Source of the DNA: Candidatus Dojkabacteria bacterium
Lineage (GTDB): Bacteria > Patescibacteria > Dojkabacteria > B142 > JAFGFJ01
Assembly (NCBI GenBank): GCA_016931155.1
Contig: JAFGFJ010000001.1
Span: 1-64,000, forward strand
Reading direction: 5' to 3'
DNA length: 64,000 nt
Shown here: positions 44,284-53,354 of the stretch, piece by piece
How the letters are laid out: each line of letters begins with the position of its first letter
How positions within the stretch are numbered: the first letter of the stretch is position 1
The notes under the pieces: model-generated
The model's database searches: none
The model's input: only the letters and a program-made list of their open reading frames with translations
What the model was told of the DNA's origin: nothing
Made by a program: the position numbers and the translations under genes

Positions 44284-46491
44284 TTATTTCTTTTTTATAT
44301 ATCTGCATTTGGGATACCCGCTGCAACTTATAAAGATCTTTCCCCATTTACCTTTTCTTTCAACAAGATTATGGCCAGACTCAGGACATTTTTCTTTTAG
44401 CAGAAGCATTGCCGTTTCCTTTACATTCGGATAATCCGGATGAGCCCAGAACTGACCGAACCTGCCAGTTTTTAGAATCATTGTTTTACCATCACTTCCT
44501 TTTGGGGCTGACTCGTACTTCTCTATGAATTCCGAAGATTCCTCATTTTTGCTGCCATCGTCTCCAAAACTCTTCATGCCCTTACAATTTGGAAAGTCTG
44601 TACAGCTCAAGAATTTACCAAAACGACCAAGTTTTATCTTCATAGGTTTCCCACAAACCGGGCATTTCTCATCTGACTTTCCGAGATTGGTGTAGTCTTC
44701 CCTGTCTATTGTTTTCTCCTTTTGCTTTAACTCCTTTTCAAAAGGCAAATAGAAATCCGATATTATTTTGACCCACTCTTTTTGACCGTTTGCAACACTG
44801 TCAAGATCATCCTCCATATCTGCAGTAAAACCAAAATCAACAATTCTGGAAAAATTTTCAACAAGCAAATCATTGACTGCCATAGCTACATCAAGAGGAA
44901 ATAGGTACCTGCCATCCTTTCCAATATACCCCCTGTCCTGAATCGTACTCATAATAGGAGCATAAGTTGATGGTCTGCCTATCCCGTGTTTCTCAAGTTC
45001 CTTAATCAGTGTTGCTTCAGTAAACCTTGCGGGTGGCTTTGTATAATGCTGAATCCCACGAAGCTTTTCCAGGAATAATACTTCTCCAGTTTTTATTTCA
45101 GGAAGAATGTTTTCATTTACCATCTCTGGATAAACTTTAAGGAATCCGGGGAAAATTATTCTTTGTCCACTTGCCCTATAGAGATAATCGTCAATCCGGT
45201 TTTCAAGAGTGGTATTCTTGAGCCTGGCTTCAGACATCTGAGAAGAGATTGCTTTTTTCCAGATAAGGTCGTATAGACGCTTTTCGTCATTATTTGAGCC
45301 AGCAGAAGTATTATTAAAATGTGTCGGCCTTATCGCCTCATGTGCCTCCTGTGCAACTTTGCTTCTAGTTTTATAATGTCTCCCATGTTCCGGCACATAT
45401 TCTTTTCCAAAGCGACTTGTTATTTCACTCCTCGCATTTTTTATTGCAGACTCAGACAAATTCGTTGAATCTGTTCTCATATAGGTAATATGGCCTGCCT
45501 CATAAAGCTTTTGTGCTATCTGCATGGTTTTTTTCGCACTAAAACCCATCCTGTTTGAAGCCGCTTGTTGTAATGTGCTTGTTGTAAAGGGTGGAGAAGG
45601 ATATTTTTTGGTATCCTTACTCACAACACTGGTTATTTCCCATTTTTTATTACTGGAGTCTTCAACTACCTTTTCTACTTCACTTTTGTTCCCAAGCTTT
45701 GGTTTCTTTGAATTTACCTGTGCAAGCTCAAACCTGATAAAACCAGACCCTGACACGGAACTTTCTGCAGTCTCCTCCTTTTCCTCTTTCTTTTCCTTAC
45801 CTTCTTCAGTAGTTCTTTTCTGATTTTTCTCGCTTAAAACATAGTCAATCTCGATCCCTTTACTCGTTTCTTCATCAGATAAATACGCCTCAACTGACCA
45901 ATACTCGTTTGCTTCAAATTTTTCTCGTTCTCTTTCTCTATCGACAACAAGCCTGACCGCAGCAGATTGTACTCTACCGGCAGAAAGACCATATCTAATC
46001 TTTTTCCACAAAAGCGGAGAAAGTTTATAGCCTACAAGCCTGTCAAGTACTCTCCTTGCCTGCTGAGCATTAACAAGACTCATGTCAATAGATCCTGCAT
46101 TACTCATTGCTTCAAGGATTGCTTCTTTCGTAATTTCATGGAAAACAATTCGCTTCAAATTTTTACTTTTACTTATTACCTCCCCCTGATCATTTATCAC
46201 TCCAAGCTCACGTGCAATATGCCAACCAATCGCCTCCCCTTCTCTATCAGGGTCAACAGCAAGTACAAGCGTATCTGCATCTTTTAATTCTTTTTTGAGT
46301 GCGGAAATTATTTTATTTTTTCCCTTTGCAATAGTGTATGTTGGTTCGAAATTATTCTCTGTATCAACTGCAAGTTCCTTCGTCGGAAGATCAACCACAT
46401 GACCCATGGAGGCTCTAACCTTATACTCTTGTCCCAAATATTTCTCAATTGTTTTTGCCTTTGCAGGCGATTCAACAACTACTAAATTCAT
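44284..46491 (-). CDS. topA: DNA topoisomerase I
   Basis: 735 residues from ATG 46491 (MNLVVVESPAKAKTIEKYLG); an earlier in-frame ATG-ATG at 46542 would extend into dprA. Toprim motif LAVDPDREGEAIGWHIA, catalytic Tyr in ITYMRTDST, RPTHFNNT region, one complete Cys4 zinc ribbon (CPVCGKPM...CTDFPNC) and a degenerate second one near the C-terminus. Relaxes negative supercoils. Gap to dprA is 19 bases, same unit. Confidence 0.96.
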   Translation of the reverse strand: MNLVVVESPAKAKTIEKYLGQEYKVRASMGHVVDLPTKELAVDTENNFEPTYTIAKGKNKIISALKKELKDADTLVLAVDPDREGEAIGWHIARELGVINDQGEVISKSKNLKRIVFHEITKEAILEAMSNAGSIDMSLVNAQQARRVLDRLVGYKLSPLLWKKIRYGLSAGRVQSAAVRLVVDREREREKFEANEYWSVEAYLSDEETSKGIEIDYVLSEKNQKRTTEEGKEKKEEKEETAESSVSGSGFIRFELAQVNSKKPKLGNKSEVEKVVEDSSNKKWEITSVVSKDTKKYPSPPFTTSTLQQAASNRMGFSAKKTMQIAQKLYEAGHITYMRTDSTNLSESAIKNARSEITSRFGKEYVPEHGRHYKTRSKVAQEAHEAIRPTHFNNTSAGSNNDEKRLYDLIWKKAISSQMSEARLKNTTLENRIDDYLYRASGQRIIFPGFLKVYPEMVNENILPEIKTGEVLFLEKLRGIQHYTKPPARFTEATLIKELEKHGIGRPSTYAPIMSTIQDRGYIGKDGRYLFPLDVAMAVNDLLVENFSRIVDFGFTADMEDDLDSVANGQKEWVKIISDFYLPFEKELKQKEKTIDREDYTNLGKSDEKCPVCGKPMKIKLGRFGKFLSCTDFPNCKGMKSFGDDGSKNEESSEFIEKYESAPKGSDGKTMILKTGRFGQFWAHPDYPNVKETAMLLLKEKCPESGHNLVERKGKWGKIFISCSGYPKCRYIKKK

Positions 46492-46510
46492 TCTTAAAAA
46501 AATATTCGTA

Positions 46511-47620
46511 TTAAACCGTCCTCCAGGAACCCTTTTCATCACAATAAATCATTCCTTTGACTTCAAGCTCTGAAAGTGCAGCATTTATTCCGCCAATACT
46601 ATAACCTAATTTGTCAAATAGTTGGTCACTTGCCACTGGTGTTTCTGCCAGCACAGTTAGTATTTCGTTTTGAAGTTCAGAAATTTCATTTCCCTGTTTT
46701 TTTGATCGATCAAGAGATTCTGAGAACCCATTATTCACATAATTACTTTGCAAAATCTCTACAAGTACATCATCGATATTTTGAACAAGCTTTGCTTTCC
46801 CTTCACTTATTAAATTGTTACAACCTTCACCATTCTTGTGGTCAATTGGCCAGGGAAGAGCAAACACCTCTCTGTTTTGATCTATAGCTGAGTGGGCAGT
46901 AATAAGTGCTCCACTTTTTCTTGGTGCTTCAATCACAAGGGTTCCTAAAGAAAGTCCTGATACTATCCTATTCCTCCTCGGAAAATTCCAGGGTTCGATA
47001 TTGATCCCGGGAGGATATTCCGAGATAACAAGTCCATTTTCTAAAATCTTTCTATAAGTACTTCTATTTGCCACCGGATAAGGTTTATCTGCCGAACCTC
47101 CCAGTACGGCAATAGTGTAACCCCCGGCATCAATAGCACCTTCATGTACACATTTATCTATCCCAAATGCCATACCACTTGCTACTGAAAATCCAAAGCC
47201 CACCAGATCCATCGCAAACTTTCTACTAAATACTTCCCCCTGTTTGCTTGCATTTCTTGTTCCAACAATGCTGATGCATTTTTTTAATTTATCCTGATCA
47301 TACTTTCCCTTATAGTACAAAACAGGCGGAACATCATAAATTTGCTCCAGCAGGAAAGGATAATCCTCTTCCCCATATACTAAAAATTGCGTACCAGAAT
47401 CTTTCAGATTCCGGAAAATCCTATTCGTATCAATACCGTCACGAGCCCTTAATATAGCTGTTCCAAATTTTTGTCCAACTTTAACAAGAACCTGTTCAGA
47501 AGAAAGCTTTTCAAGAAGCTCAAATGCAGAGACACTCCTTAGAAGCTGTTGAAAACTAACAGCTCCAATCCCTTTTACATAACTCAAAATTAGTCTGCTA
47601 TTTTTCTCCTCTGCTGTCAT
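46511..47620 (-). CDS. dprA: DNA-processing protein DprA
   Basis: 369 residues. Rossmann-like core with SIVGTRNASKQGEVFSRKFA, SGMAFGIDKCVHEGAIDAGG, RNRIVSGLSLGTLVIEA and SGALITAHSAIDQNREVFA; a short winged-helix at the C-terminus. Loads RecA on incoming single-stranded DNA in natural competence, which CPR bacteria are thought to use. Placed between pbp2 and topA. Confidence 0.95.
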   Translation of the reverse strand: MTAEEKNSRLILSYVKGIGAVSFQQLLRSVSAFELLEKLSSEQVLVKVGQKFGTAILRARDGIDTNRIFRNLKDSGTQFLVYGEEDYPFLLEQIYDVPPVLYYKGKYDQDKLKKCISIVGTRNASKQGEVFSRKFAMDLVGFGFSVASGMAFGIDKCVHEGAIDAGGYTIAVLGGSADKPYPVANRSTYRKILENGLVISEYPPGINIEPWNFPRRNRIVSGLSLGTLVIEAPRKSGALITAHSAIDQNREVFALPWPIDHKNGEGCNNLISEGKAKLVQNIDDVLVEILQSNYVNNGFSESLDRSKKQGNEISELQNEILTVLAETPVASDQLFDKLGYSIGGINAALSELEVKGMIYCDEKGSWRTV

Positions 47621-47647
47621 AGGGGTTAAATACTTTTACATTATGAG

Positions 47648-49564
47648 CTAAAAACTATTTGCATTAGTGACAGGCAGTCCAGCAAAATCAGAGTAAAGAC
47701 AATTTATAAAATCTTTGATTACAGGCACACTTTTATAGCCTCTTCCTCCAAGTGTTATATGAACAACAAAATTGTATTCTTTCCCTCCGTACTCAAAGCC
47801 TCCAATAACCCACGAATGTGCACCTTTTAATGGTTTTCCATCTATATATTCTGTAGCATCGGCAGAACCTGTTTTTGCATAAGGATTCCCAGGTGTTCCC
47901 TTTAGTATCCATGCACTTCCCTGCGCCGCATTAACAGCTTTATACATACCGTCTTTTATCAAAGCAAAATTCCCATCATCAACTTGTATCTCTCTAACAA
48001 CTTCACCTTCGTATGTCCGAATAGTTGTTCCTTCTTGGTTTTTTACCTCATGAACAAGTTTCGGTTTGTAAATTTTCCCTCCCGTCGCAACAGCTTCAGC
48101 AACTTGAAGCATCTGTATAGGTGTTGTTGTAACGAGACCCTGCCCAATTGCTGTATTGCAAATATCGCCCAACAACCATTCCCTGTCGTGGACTTTTATC
48201 ATAAGTTCGGGTGTAGCCATACTGCCCGCCTGTTCGCCAATCATACCAAGATCCGTTTTATGTCCGATTCCAAATTGATCCGCATAATTCATCAATGTCC
48301 TTATTCCACCAGCCTTTTCAGTTAGTTGTAATCCCGTATTACAAAAAAATACATTACTTGATTTGCCAATTGCCTGAGACACATTCATCTTGCCTAAATA
48401 CACTCTATCTGCCTCACAGAATTTAATGTTTCCAGGTAACGTCATACATCCCTCAGAAGAAATAGTTGTGTTTTTATTGATCACACCTTCCTGCAAAGCA
48501 GTAGCGGCAAGAATCGGCTTGAAGGTTGAGCCAGGAGGTAGCTGTAAAGCAATCGCTTTGTTGACCAAGGGAGTTTTATTATCTGTTATCAAACTATTGA
48601 AAGTAGCATTATCGATACCCTTTGAAAAGAGATTGTTGTCGAAGCTCGGATAGCTAATCATAGATTTAATATTTCCCGTACCCACCTCCATTATAATTGC
48701 CGCCCCTCCGTAGCCATCGAGATCTTCAACATATTTACCAAGCGAATTGAACAAGGCTTCCTGCCAGCGTGAATCTATTGTCAAAACGATATTATCACCA
48801 GCCTTTGCACTTTCCGGTATGTATACATTTTCAGACTCAAAACGCACATCTTTCTCGACAATTTCAACACCATCCATCCCTCTCAAAACCTCATCATACA
48901 TCTCTTCAATACCAATTTTTCCTATCTGAGAATTTGAATCGAAACCTCTTTCTGCTACATCCTTTGGACCGGCATCACCAACATACCCAATCACATGTGA
49001 AAAAGCTTCTCCTCCTTCATATTGCCTGAGTGCATCTTCTTCAAGATAAACACCTGAAAGACTCCCTATTTGAGGTTGAATAGAAAGAAAATCATTATTA
49101 GTAAGACCCGATTTTATTGTAACCCTGGTAAGACCAGGAATTTTGCCCTTTTCATTATAAGCTTTACCTTTATATGTATCAAAAAGAACTTCCTTGTCGA
49201 CAGAAAGAATTTCTGAAATTTTTGAAATAGTGTCCTCTTCTTTTTCTACAGCAATCTCAACCGGATTCAGGTAGAGAGTAAAAGCAGGAATATTCACCAC
49301 CAGTCTTTGCCCATTTGAATCAAAAATCAATCCGCGGGGAGCCCTTATCGGCACAGAAGAACGACTTATGGTATTTGCATGTAGAAGATTTTTGTCTCCG
49401 TTCACAATCTGAAGACCAAAGAGTTGCCAAAACAAAAATCCAAGAAGAACTACAAGGAAAACATAAAGATAGACAAGTCTCCACTTACTCAACTTGATTT
49501 CATCCTGAGGCAATATTCCATCCTCAAAATTCAGTTTGTGAAAAGTTTTCCCCATTTTTACCAA
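47648..49564 (-). CDS. mrdA: Penicillin-binding protein 2-like transpeptidase
   Basis: 638 residues. Membrane helix at about 29-52, PBP dimerisation domain (APRGLIFDSNGQRLV), and transpeptidase domain with SxxK at Ser346 (PPGSTFKP), SxN (GKSSNVFF) and KTG (AKTGSADAT). Cross-links peptidoglycan during elongation with MreB-C-D, whose genes precede it in one operon; one base separates it from mreD. Confidence 0.94.
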   Translation of the reverse strand: MVKMGKTFHKLNFEDGILPQDEIKLSKWRLVYLYVFLVVLLGFLFWQLFGLQIVNGDKNLLHANTISRSSVPIRAPRGLIFDSNGQRLVVNIPAFTLYLNPVEIAVEKEEDTISKISEILSVDKEVLFDTYKGKAYNEKGKIPGLTRVTIKSGLTNNDFLSIQPQIGSLSGVYLEEDALRQYEGGEAFSHVIGYVGDAGPKDVAERGFDSNSQIGKIGIEEMYDEVLRGMDGVEIVEKDVRFESENVYIPESAKAGDNIVLTIDSRWQEALFNSLGKYVEDLDGYGGAAIIMEVGTGNIKSMISYPSFDNNLFSKGIDNATFNSLITDNKTPLVNKAIALQLPPGSTFKPILAATALQEGVINKNTTISSEGCMTLPGNIKFCEADRVYLGKMNVSQAIGKSSNVFFCNTGLQLTEKAGGIRTLMNYADQFGIGHKTDLGMIGEQAGSMATPELMIKVHDREWLLGDICNTAIGQGLVTTTPIQMLQVAEAVATGGKIYKPKLVHEVKNQEGTTIRTYEGEVVREIQVDDGNFALIKDGMYKAVNAAQGSAWILKGTPGNPYAKTGSADATEYIDGKPLKGAHSWVIGGFEYGGKEYNFVVHITLGGRGYKSVPVIKDFINCLYSDFAGLPVTNANSF

Positions 49565-49565
49565 A

Positions 49566-50048
49566 CTATCTATAGAGCGAAGTCTTTTTCACCAAGGAAG
49601 AACTCGCAATGATCCAGACAATAGAAAATAAAATTATATTTGCAGCTATTGTATAGATCAAAGATGAATGCGAAAAACTCCCGATAGCATTATCTTTGAA
49701 AATTATTAAAAAATAATTAAAAAGCAATGTAAAGACCAAATGAACAAGAGCTCCAAAAAATCTCCTTCCTTCTGATTGAAGATCAAAAATGGAGTTTATT
49801 AAAACAACAATAAGCAAACCTGCAAAACAAGCTAGTTCTTTGGTTCCAATCCAATCTCCACCCAGAAGATCAATAATAATTCCTGAAACAAAAGTAAGAA
49901 CAATTGCTTCAGTTTGTCCAAAGAGCCAAAAAATAATCACAGCCGCAATAAACAGATAGTTTATATACCCAAAAGGAGAAACACTTCCTACAGTTGCTTC
50001 AAAAAAAGCAAGAATGAGTCCGAAAATAACTAGGTAGAAGTATTTCAT
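49566..50048 (-). CDS. mreD: Rod-shape protein MreD-like membrane protein
   Basis: 160 residues with about five membrane helices (YLVIFGLILAFFEATVG, YLFIAAVIIFWLFG, SGIIIDLLGGDWIGT). MreD is poorly conserved; the assignment rests on topology and on its place between mreC (one-base overlap) and pbp2. Confidence 0.85.
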   Translation of the reverse strand: MKYFYLVIFGLILAFFEATVGSVSPFGYINYLFIAAVIIFWLFGQTEAIVLTFVSGIIIDLLGGDWIGTKELACFAGLLIVVLINSIFDLQSEGRRFFGALVHLVFTLLFNYFLIIFKDNAIGSFSHSSLIYTIAANIILFSIVWIIASSSLVKKTSLYR

Positions 50049-50860
50049 TATTGATCTTTCTTAATTCTTAAGACAAATACATATCTTAGTTCTCTGAAAT
50101 CTATTGCATTCTCAAGCACAGCTGTTTTCTTTGTCTCCGCCTGTACTTCCCTTATTTCACTCACCCTGCCAACAAATAGACCCGATGGGTATTTACTGTT
50201 TGTCCCAAGGGTTATGAAAGACTCGCCGTTTTCCAGTTTGTCTGTCTGGAGAATATTGTTCACAACAACCCTCCCACCAAATTCCCCAGTCATAATCCCC
50301 CTTGTCTGGTTTGTTTGAGAAATGACAGAAATACTCGCCTCAGGGGAAGTAATCAATAAAATATCACTTGTATAATTATTTGCTTTTACTACCTCTCCGA
50401 GAGCAGAATTATTCAAAACAAGGATATCTCCTTCACTGACACCATCTGACAAGCCTCTATTAATCCTCGCCCTGCCCTCCTCCTTTGGATCAAGAAAAAT
50501 AATCTCTCCGGCAACAAGTTCAAAATCCTGAGAAAATGTTGTTCCAAGTTGATCTTCAAGTACTTTTATTCTCTCCCCGTATATTTTTAGTCTTGTGTTT
50601 TCTTCCTCAAGCAACCCAACTTTTATTAGAAGATCATCCCTTTCTTTTTTTATAGAATAGACATTTCCAAACACTCCAACTGTCTGATTAAAATTATCTA
50701 CTCCTGACTTTATGTCAGCTCTGATATTCCTGGTAAGCTCATCCGTAAGTGAGTATATTGGAGAGAAAACCCCTATCAGACTTAAAAGAACAAGAAAGAA
50801 GCTGACAACAGTTAATATCGATATTTTAACAACAGATAAAAAGCCGACACTTTTACGCAT
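50048..50860 (-). CDS. mreC: Rod-shape protein MreC
   Basis: 270 residues. N-terminal membrane helix, coiled coil (about 65-100, RDDLLIKVGLLEEENTRLK), then two beta-barrel lobes (GRARINRGLSDGVSEGDILVL, GLFVGRVSEIREVQ). Scaffold linking MreB and PBP2 at the membrane. Twelve bases after mreB. Confidence 0.93.
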   Translation of the reverse strand: MRKSVGFLSVVKISILTVVSFFLVLLSLIGVFSPIYSLTDELTRNIRADIKSGVDNFNQTVGVFGNVYSIKKERDDLLIKVGLLEEENTRLKIYGERIKVLEDQLGTTFSQDFELVAGEIIFLDPKEEGRARINRGLSDGVSEGDILVLNNSALGEVVKANNYTSDILLITSPEASISVISQTNQTRGIMTGEFGGRVVVNNILQTDKLENGESFITLGTNSKYPSGLFVGRVSEIREVQAETKKTAVLENAIDFRELRYVFVLRIKKDQ

Positions 50861-50872
50861 ATGAAATTATAA

Positions 50873-51928
50873 TCATATAAACTCATCTCCTGTAAGTTTT
50901 ACTTTCTCGAGGAGAGCAATCTCATCAAGTAAAAGCTCTGTCCCCCTTACAACAGCTGTTACAGGATCTTCAGCAATAATCACTGGAGTATCAAGTCTGC
51001 TCTCTAAGTACTTATCTATTCCCCGTATCAATGCCCCGCCTCCTACAACCGTTATCCCTCTTTCAAGAAGGTCAGAAAGGATTTCGGGTGGGGTCTGCTC
51101 TATCGCATCCTTTACAGCCTCAGCGATCTTATCCAGAACCCTCATCATCGCTTCCCTCATTTCTATACTTGTAACCTTTACGATTTTTGGAAGACCAGTC
51201 ATAAGATCCCTTCCTTTCATATCTATATCCATCTCTTCCTTCATCGGATAAGCAGACCCAATAGCAATCTTTATATCTTCAGCCGATCTGTCACCAATAA
51301 GCAGGTTGTATTTATGCCTTGCGTAATTAACTATCTCCTGATCCATTTCATCTCCTGCTATTCTCACCGTATTATCAACAACTATGCCCCCTAACGAAAT
51401 GACTGCTATATCTGTCGTTCCGCCTCCAATATCAATTATCATACTACCTGACGCATCTTCTATTGGTAGCCTTACCCCGATAGCAGCAGCCATTGGTTCT
51501 TCTATTATATAAGCTTTTCTTGCCCCTGCAGAAAGTGCTGCGTCCGCTACTGCTCTCCCCTCCACTTCCGTAATAGATGAAGGCACTCCCATAACTACTC
51601 TCGGCTTTGGAAGCTTAAATAACTTCGGGTACTCATCATGAACCCTCCTGATAAAGTAGCGAATCATTGCCTCTGTGGTATCGAAATCGGAAATTACTCC
51701 ATCACGGAGAGGTCTCACTGCAACAATATTTGAGGGAGTTCTTCCTATCATTCTACGTGCCTCAGTCCCTACTGCCAGCACCTGCTTAGTATTTTTGTTG
51801 AGTGCCACAACAGAAGGCTCATTGAATACTAACCCCAGTCCTTTTATAGAAACAAGCGTGCTGGTAGTACCGAGATCCATCCCGATATCATGCGTAACCA
51901 TGCCCCATATCGAATCCATTAAACTCAT
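50873..51928 (-). CDS. mreB: Rod-shape-determining actin MreB
   Basis: 351 residues. Actin-like ATPase: GMDLGTTSTLV (phosphate 1), GARKAYIIEEPMAAAIG, SMIIDIGGGTTDIAVI (phosphate 2), ITVVGGGALIRGID (adenosine). A short amphipathic start (MDSIWGMV) could bind membrane. Heads mreB-mreC-mreD-pbp2-dprA-topA, so rod-type growth is expected. Confidence 0.97.
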   Translation of the reverse strand: MSLMDSIWGMVTHDIGMDLGTTSTLVSIKGLGLVFNEPSVVALNKNTKQVLAVGTEARRMIGRTPSNIVAVRPLRDGVISDFDTTEAMIRYFIRRVHDEYPKLFKLPKPRVVMGVPSSITEVEGRAVADAALSAGARKAYIIEEPMAAAIGVRLPIEDASGSMIIDIGGGTTDIAVISLGGIVVDNTVRIAGDEMDQEIVNYARHKYNLLIGDRSAEDIKIAIGSAYPMKEEMDIDMKGRDLMTGLPKIVKVTSIEMREAMMRVLDKIAEAVKDAIEQTPPEILSDLLERGITVVGGGALIRGIDKYLESRLDTPVIIAEDPVTAVVRGTELLLDEIALLEKVKLTGDEFI

Positions 51929-52098
51929 TAGGAAAAAGTTGTAATTCGCTCGATTTTAACACGAAGAAGATATATTTAGAAATTTTACCCGGCTACCGTC
52001 CCCTATCTAAGTCAATTATCTGCTTGTTTTTAAGGTTTGACAACAAGTGCCTTAGTCTTTAACTTAGTCCTCAACTTGAACTTTTACTTAGTTTTTAA

Positions 52099-52509
52099 CT
52101 AAAACTTTGTCTTTCTTTTTGCCTTTGTTTTTTCCCTTACTTTAGCTTTTCTCTGAGTTTCGACCGCAACTCCGGCTTCGTTTTTTGATTTAATTTCACC
52201 TTTTCCTTCTCTTTTTCCAGGCTTTGTCTTTGAAACTTGTTCTTTTATTTTGCCCGCAGATTTTTCTGCAGGAATTACTTGAGCAGGCTCCTCATTTCTG
52301 AGCCTTTTGTAACATTTCATGCAAATGACCTCTTTGTAAATCCGCCCGCCTTCATCAATAGTGATCTTCCTGAGATTTGGTTTCCATGTTCGAAGAGTTC
52401 TCTGAGCTTTGAATCTCCAGGCTCCTCCTCCCCCGCTACTACCCCTTCTGTGCTTGCGATTTCCACCGGTAGCAATTGATTTTTGACAAATGAAACAAAC
52501 CTTAGTCAT
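52099..52509 (-). CDS. rpmB: 50S ribosomal protein bL28 with long basic C-terminal tail
   Basis: 136 residues. The first 75 match L28 with two zinc pairs (CFICQ, CMKCYKR) and TLRTWKPNLRKI. The last about 60 residues are Lys/Glu-rich (KTKPGKREGKGE, REKTKAKRKTK). After the TAG stop the same frame keeps reading lysine-rich codons through a TAA to a TAA at 52032-52030. Family and start are secure; the tail is not conserved. Confidence 0.93.
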   Translation of the reverse strand: MTKVCFICQKSIATGGNRKHRRGSSGGGGAWRFKAQRTLRTWKPNLRKITIDEGGRIYKEVICMKCYKRLRNEEPAQVIPAEKSAGKIKEQVSKTKPGKREGKGEIKSKNEAGVAVETQRKAKVREKTKAKRKTKF

Positions 52510-52596
52510 TGGAATTTAAAAACTTCATAAAGACTTGTCGATATTATACCAAAAAATAGGAATTGGCAAGGAATTTTGACTCGATAACACCTTATC

Positions 52597-52673
52597 TGGA
52601 GCTGAGGGCGAGAGTCGAACTCGCGACCTACGGTTTACAAAACCGTTGCTCTGACCAACTGAGCTACCTCAGC
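52597..52673 (-). tRNA. tRNA-Thr (TGT)
   Basis: Acceptor GCTGAGG/CCTCAGC, anticodon loop TTTGTAA in a CGGTT/AACCG stem giving anticodon TGT, normal T arm (GTTCGACTC), discriminator T and encoded CCA. Confidence 0.95.
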
Positions 52674-52701
52674 AGCTATCCAGATTATGTTACTATAAAA
52701 A

Positions 52702-52787
52702 TGGTGCAAGGAGAGGGATTCGAACCCCCGAAGTCTCGCGACGCCAGATTTACAGTCTGGTGCATTTGACCACTCTGCCATCCTTGC
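52702..52787 (-). tRNA. tRNA-Tyr (GTA)
   Basis: Acceptor GCAAGGA/TCCTTGC, anticodon loop CTGTAAA (GTA), a long variable arm typical of tRNA-Tyr, T loop GTTCGAATC, discriminator A and encoded CCA; 86 bases. Confidence 0.95.
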
Positions 52788-52874
52788 ACTACGCCTCCTA
52801 GATTATATCATTGTACCCCGACGAGTCAGAATCATAATCTTGTTTTTGCTCGACCTGCTCACAGACAAAACTAA

Positions 52875-52951
52875 TGGAGCTGAGAGTGAGATTCGAACTC
52901 ACGACCTTTCCCTTACCATGGGAATGCTCTAACCAACTGAGCTACCTCAGC
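52875..52951 (-). tRNA. tRNA-Thr (GGT)
   Basis: Acceptor GCTGAGG/TCTCAGC, anticodon stem TTCCC/GGGAA with loop ATGGTAA (anticodon GGT), T loop GTTCGAATC, encoded CCA. Forms a Thr-Tyr-Thr cluster with the two tRNAs downstream. Confidence 0.95.
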
Positions 52952-53081
52952 ACAACCAAGTCCAGCTTTTGGAGAGCGCCCACAATTATACCCTATTTAA
53001 AGGCTTTGGAAAAAGACAGAGAAAATACGTTTCGATGATATCCATTTTTCATCTGACACTAGAATAAAGTGCAATAAAATA

Positions 53082-53232
53082 CCCTCCCTTTACCGCGCTA
53101 AACAAGGTTACTGAGAAACCTCTCAGCTCAGGTGGGTGATCTCAACCCCGCCCGCTAGAGCGAAATGCTTTTGATCTCCCTTGTAAACTTTGTAGGTTCA
53201 ATTATCCTCGTTCACTTACGAATAACGGAGGG
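53082..53232 (-). ncRNA. Candidate structured RNA gene, unknown class
   Basis: About 151 bases in the 403-base gap after the tRNA cluster. The ends pair (GGAGGG 53232-53227 complement with CCCTCC 53087-53082). Inside are a long-range ACAAGG/CCTTGT pairing, CGCTCTAGCG, GGCGGGGT/ACCCACC and the strong hairpin CTGAGA-GGTT-TCTCAG. An extended -10 (TGGTATACT, 53247-53239) puts the start point at the first base of the closing stem, and TATTTTATT follows the 3' end. It lacks SRP, tmRNA and RNase P signatures; a divergent 6S RNA is possible. The rest of the gap shows no gene. Confidence 0.5.
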
Positions 53233-53238
53233 CAGTAT

Positions 53239-53247
53239 AGTATACCA
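53239..53247 (-). promoter_or_regulatory. Extended -10 promoter for the candidate RNA
   Basis: Minus strand TGGTATACT (TG-N-TATACT); a second overlapping TATACT lies at 53239-53234. No good -35 is seen. The predicted start near 53232 coincides with the 5' arm of the RNA. Confidence 0.5.
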
Positions 53248-53354
53248 AATCCTGGCCTTTACTTCGAGCTTTTTAAGAATAGGATAAAGGCAAGCCCCAA
53301 GAGTAATTTTGATGGGAATGATCAATTTATTTCAGAATTTGATATACTCGGGGG

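Noticed and set aside
53082..53232. SRP RNA, tmRNA or RNase P RNA as identity of the structured RNA
   Set aside because: None of their conserved cores is present, and 150 bases is too short for tmRNA or RNase P.
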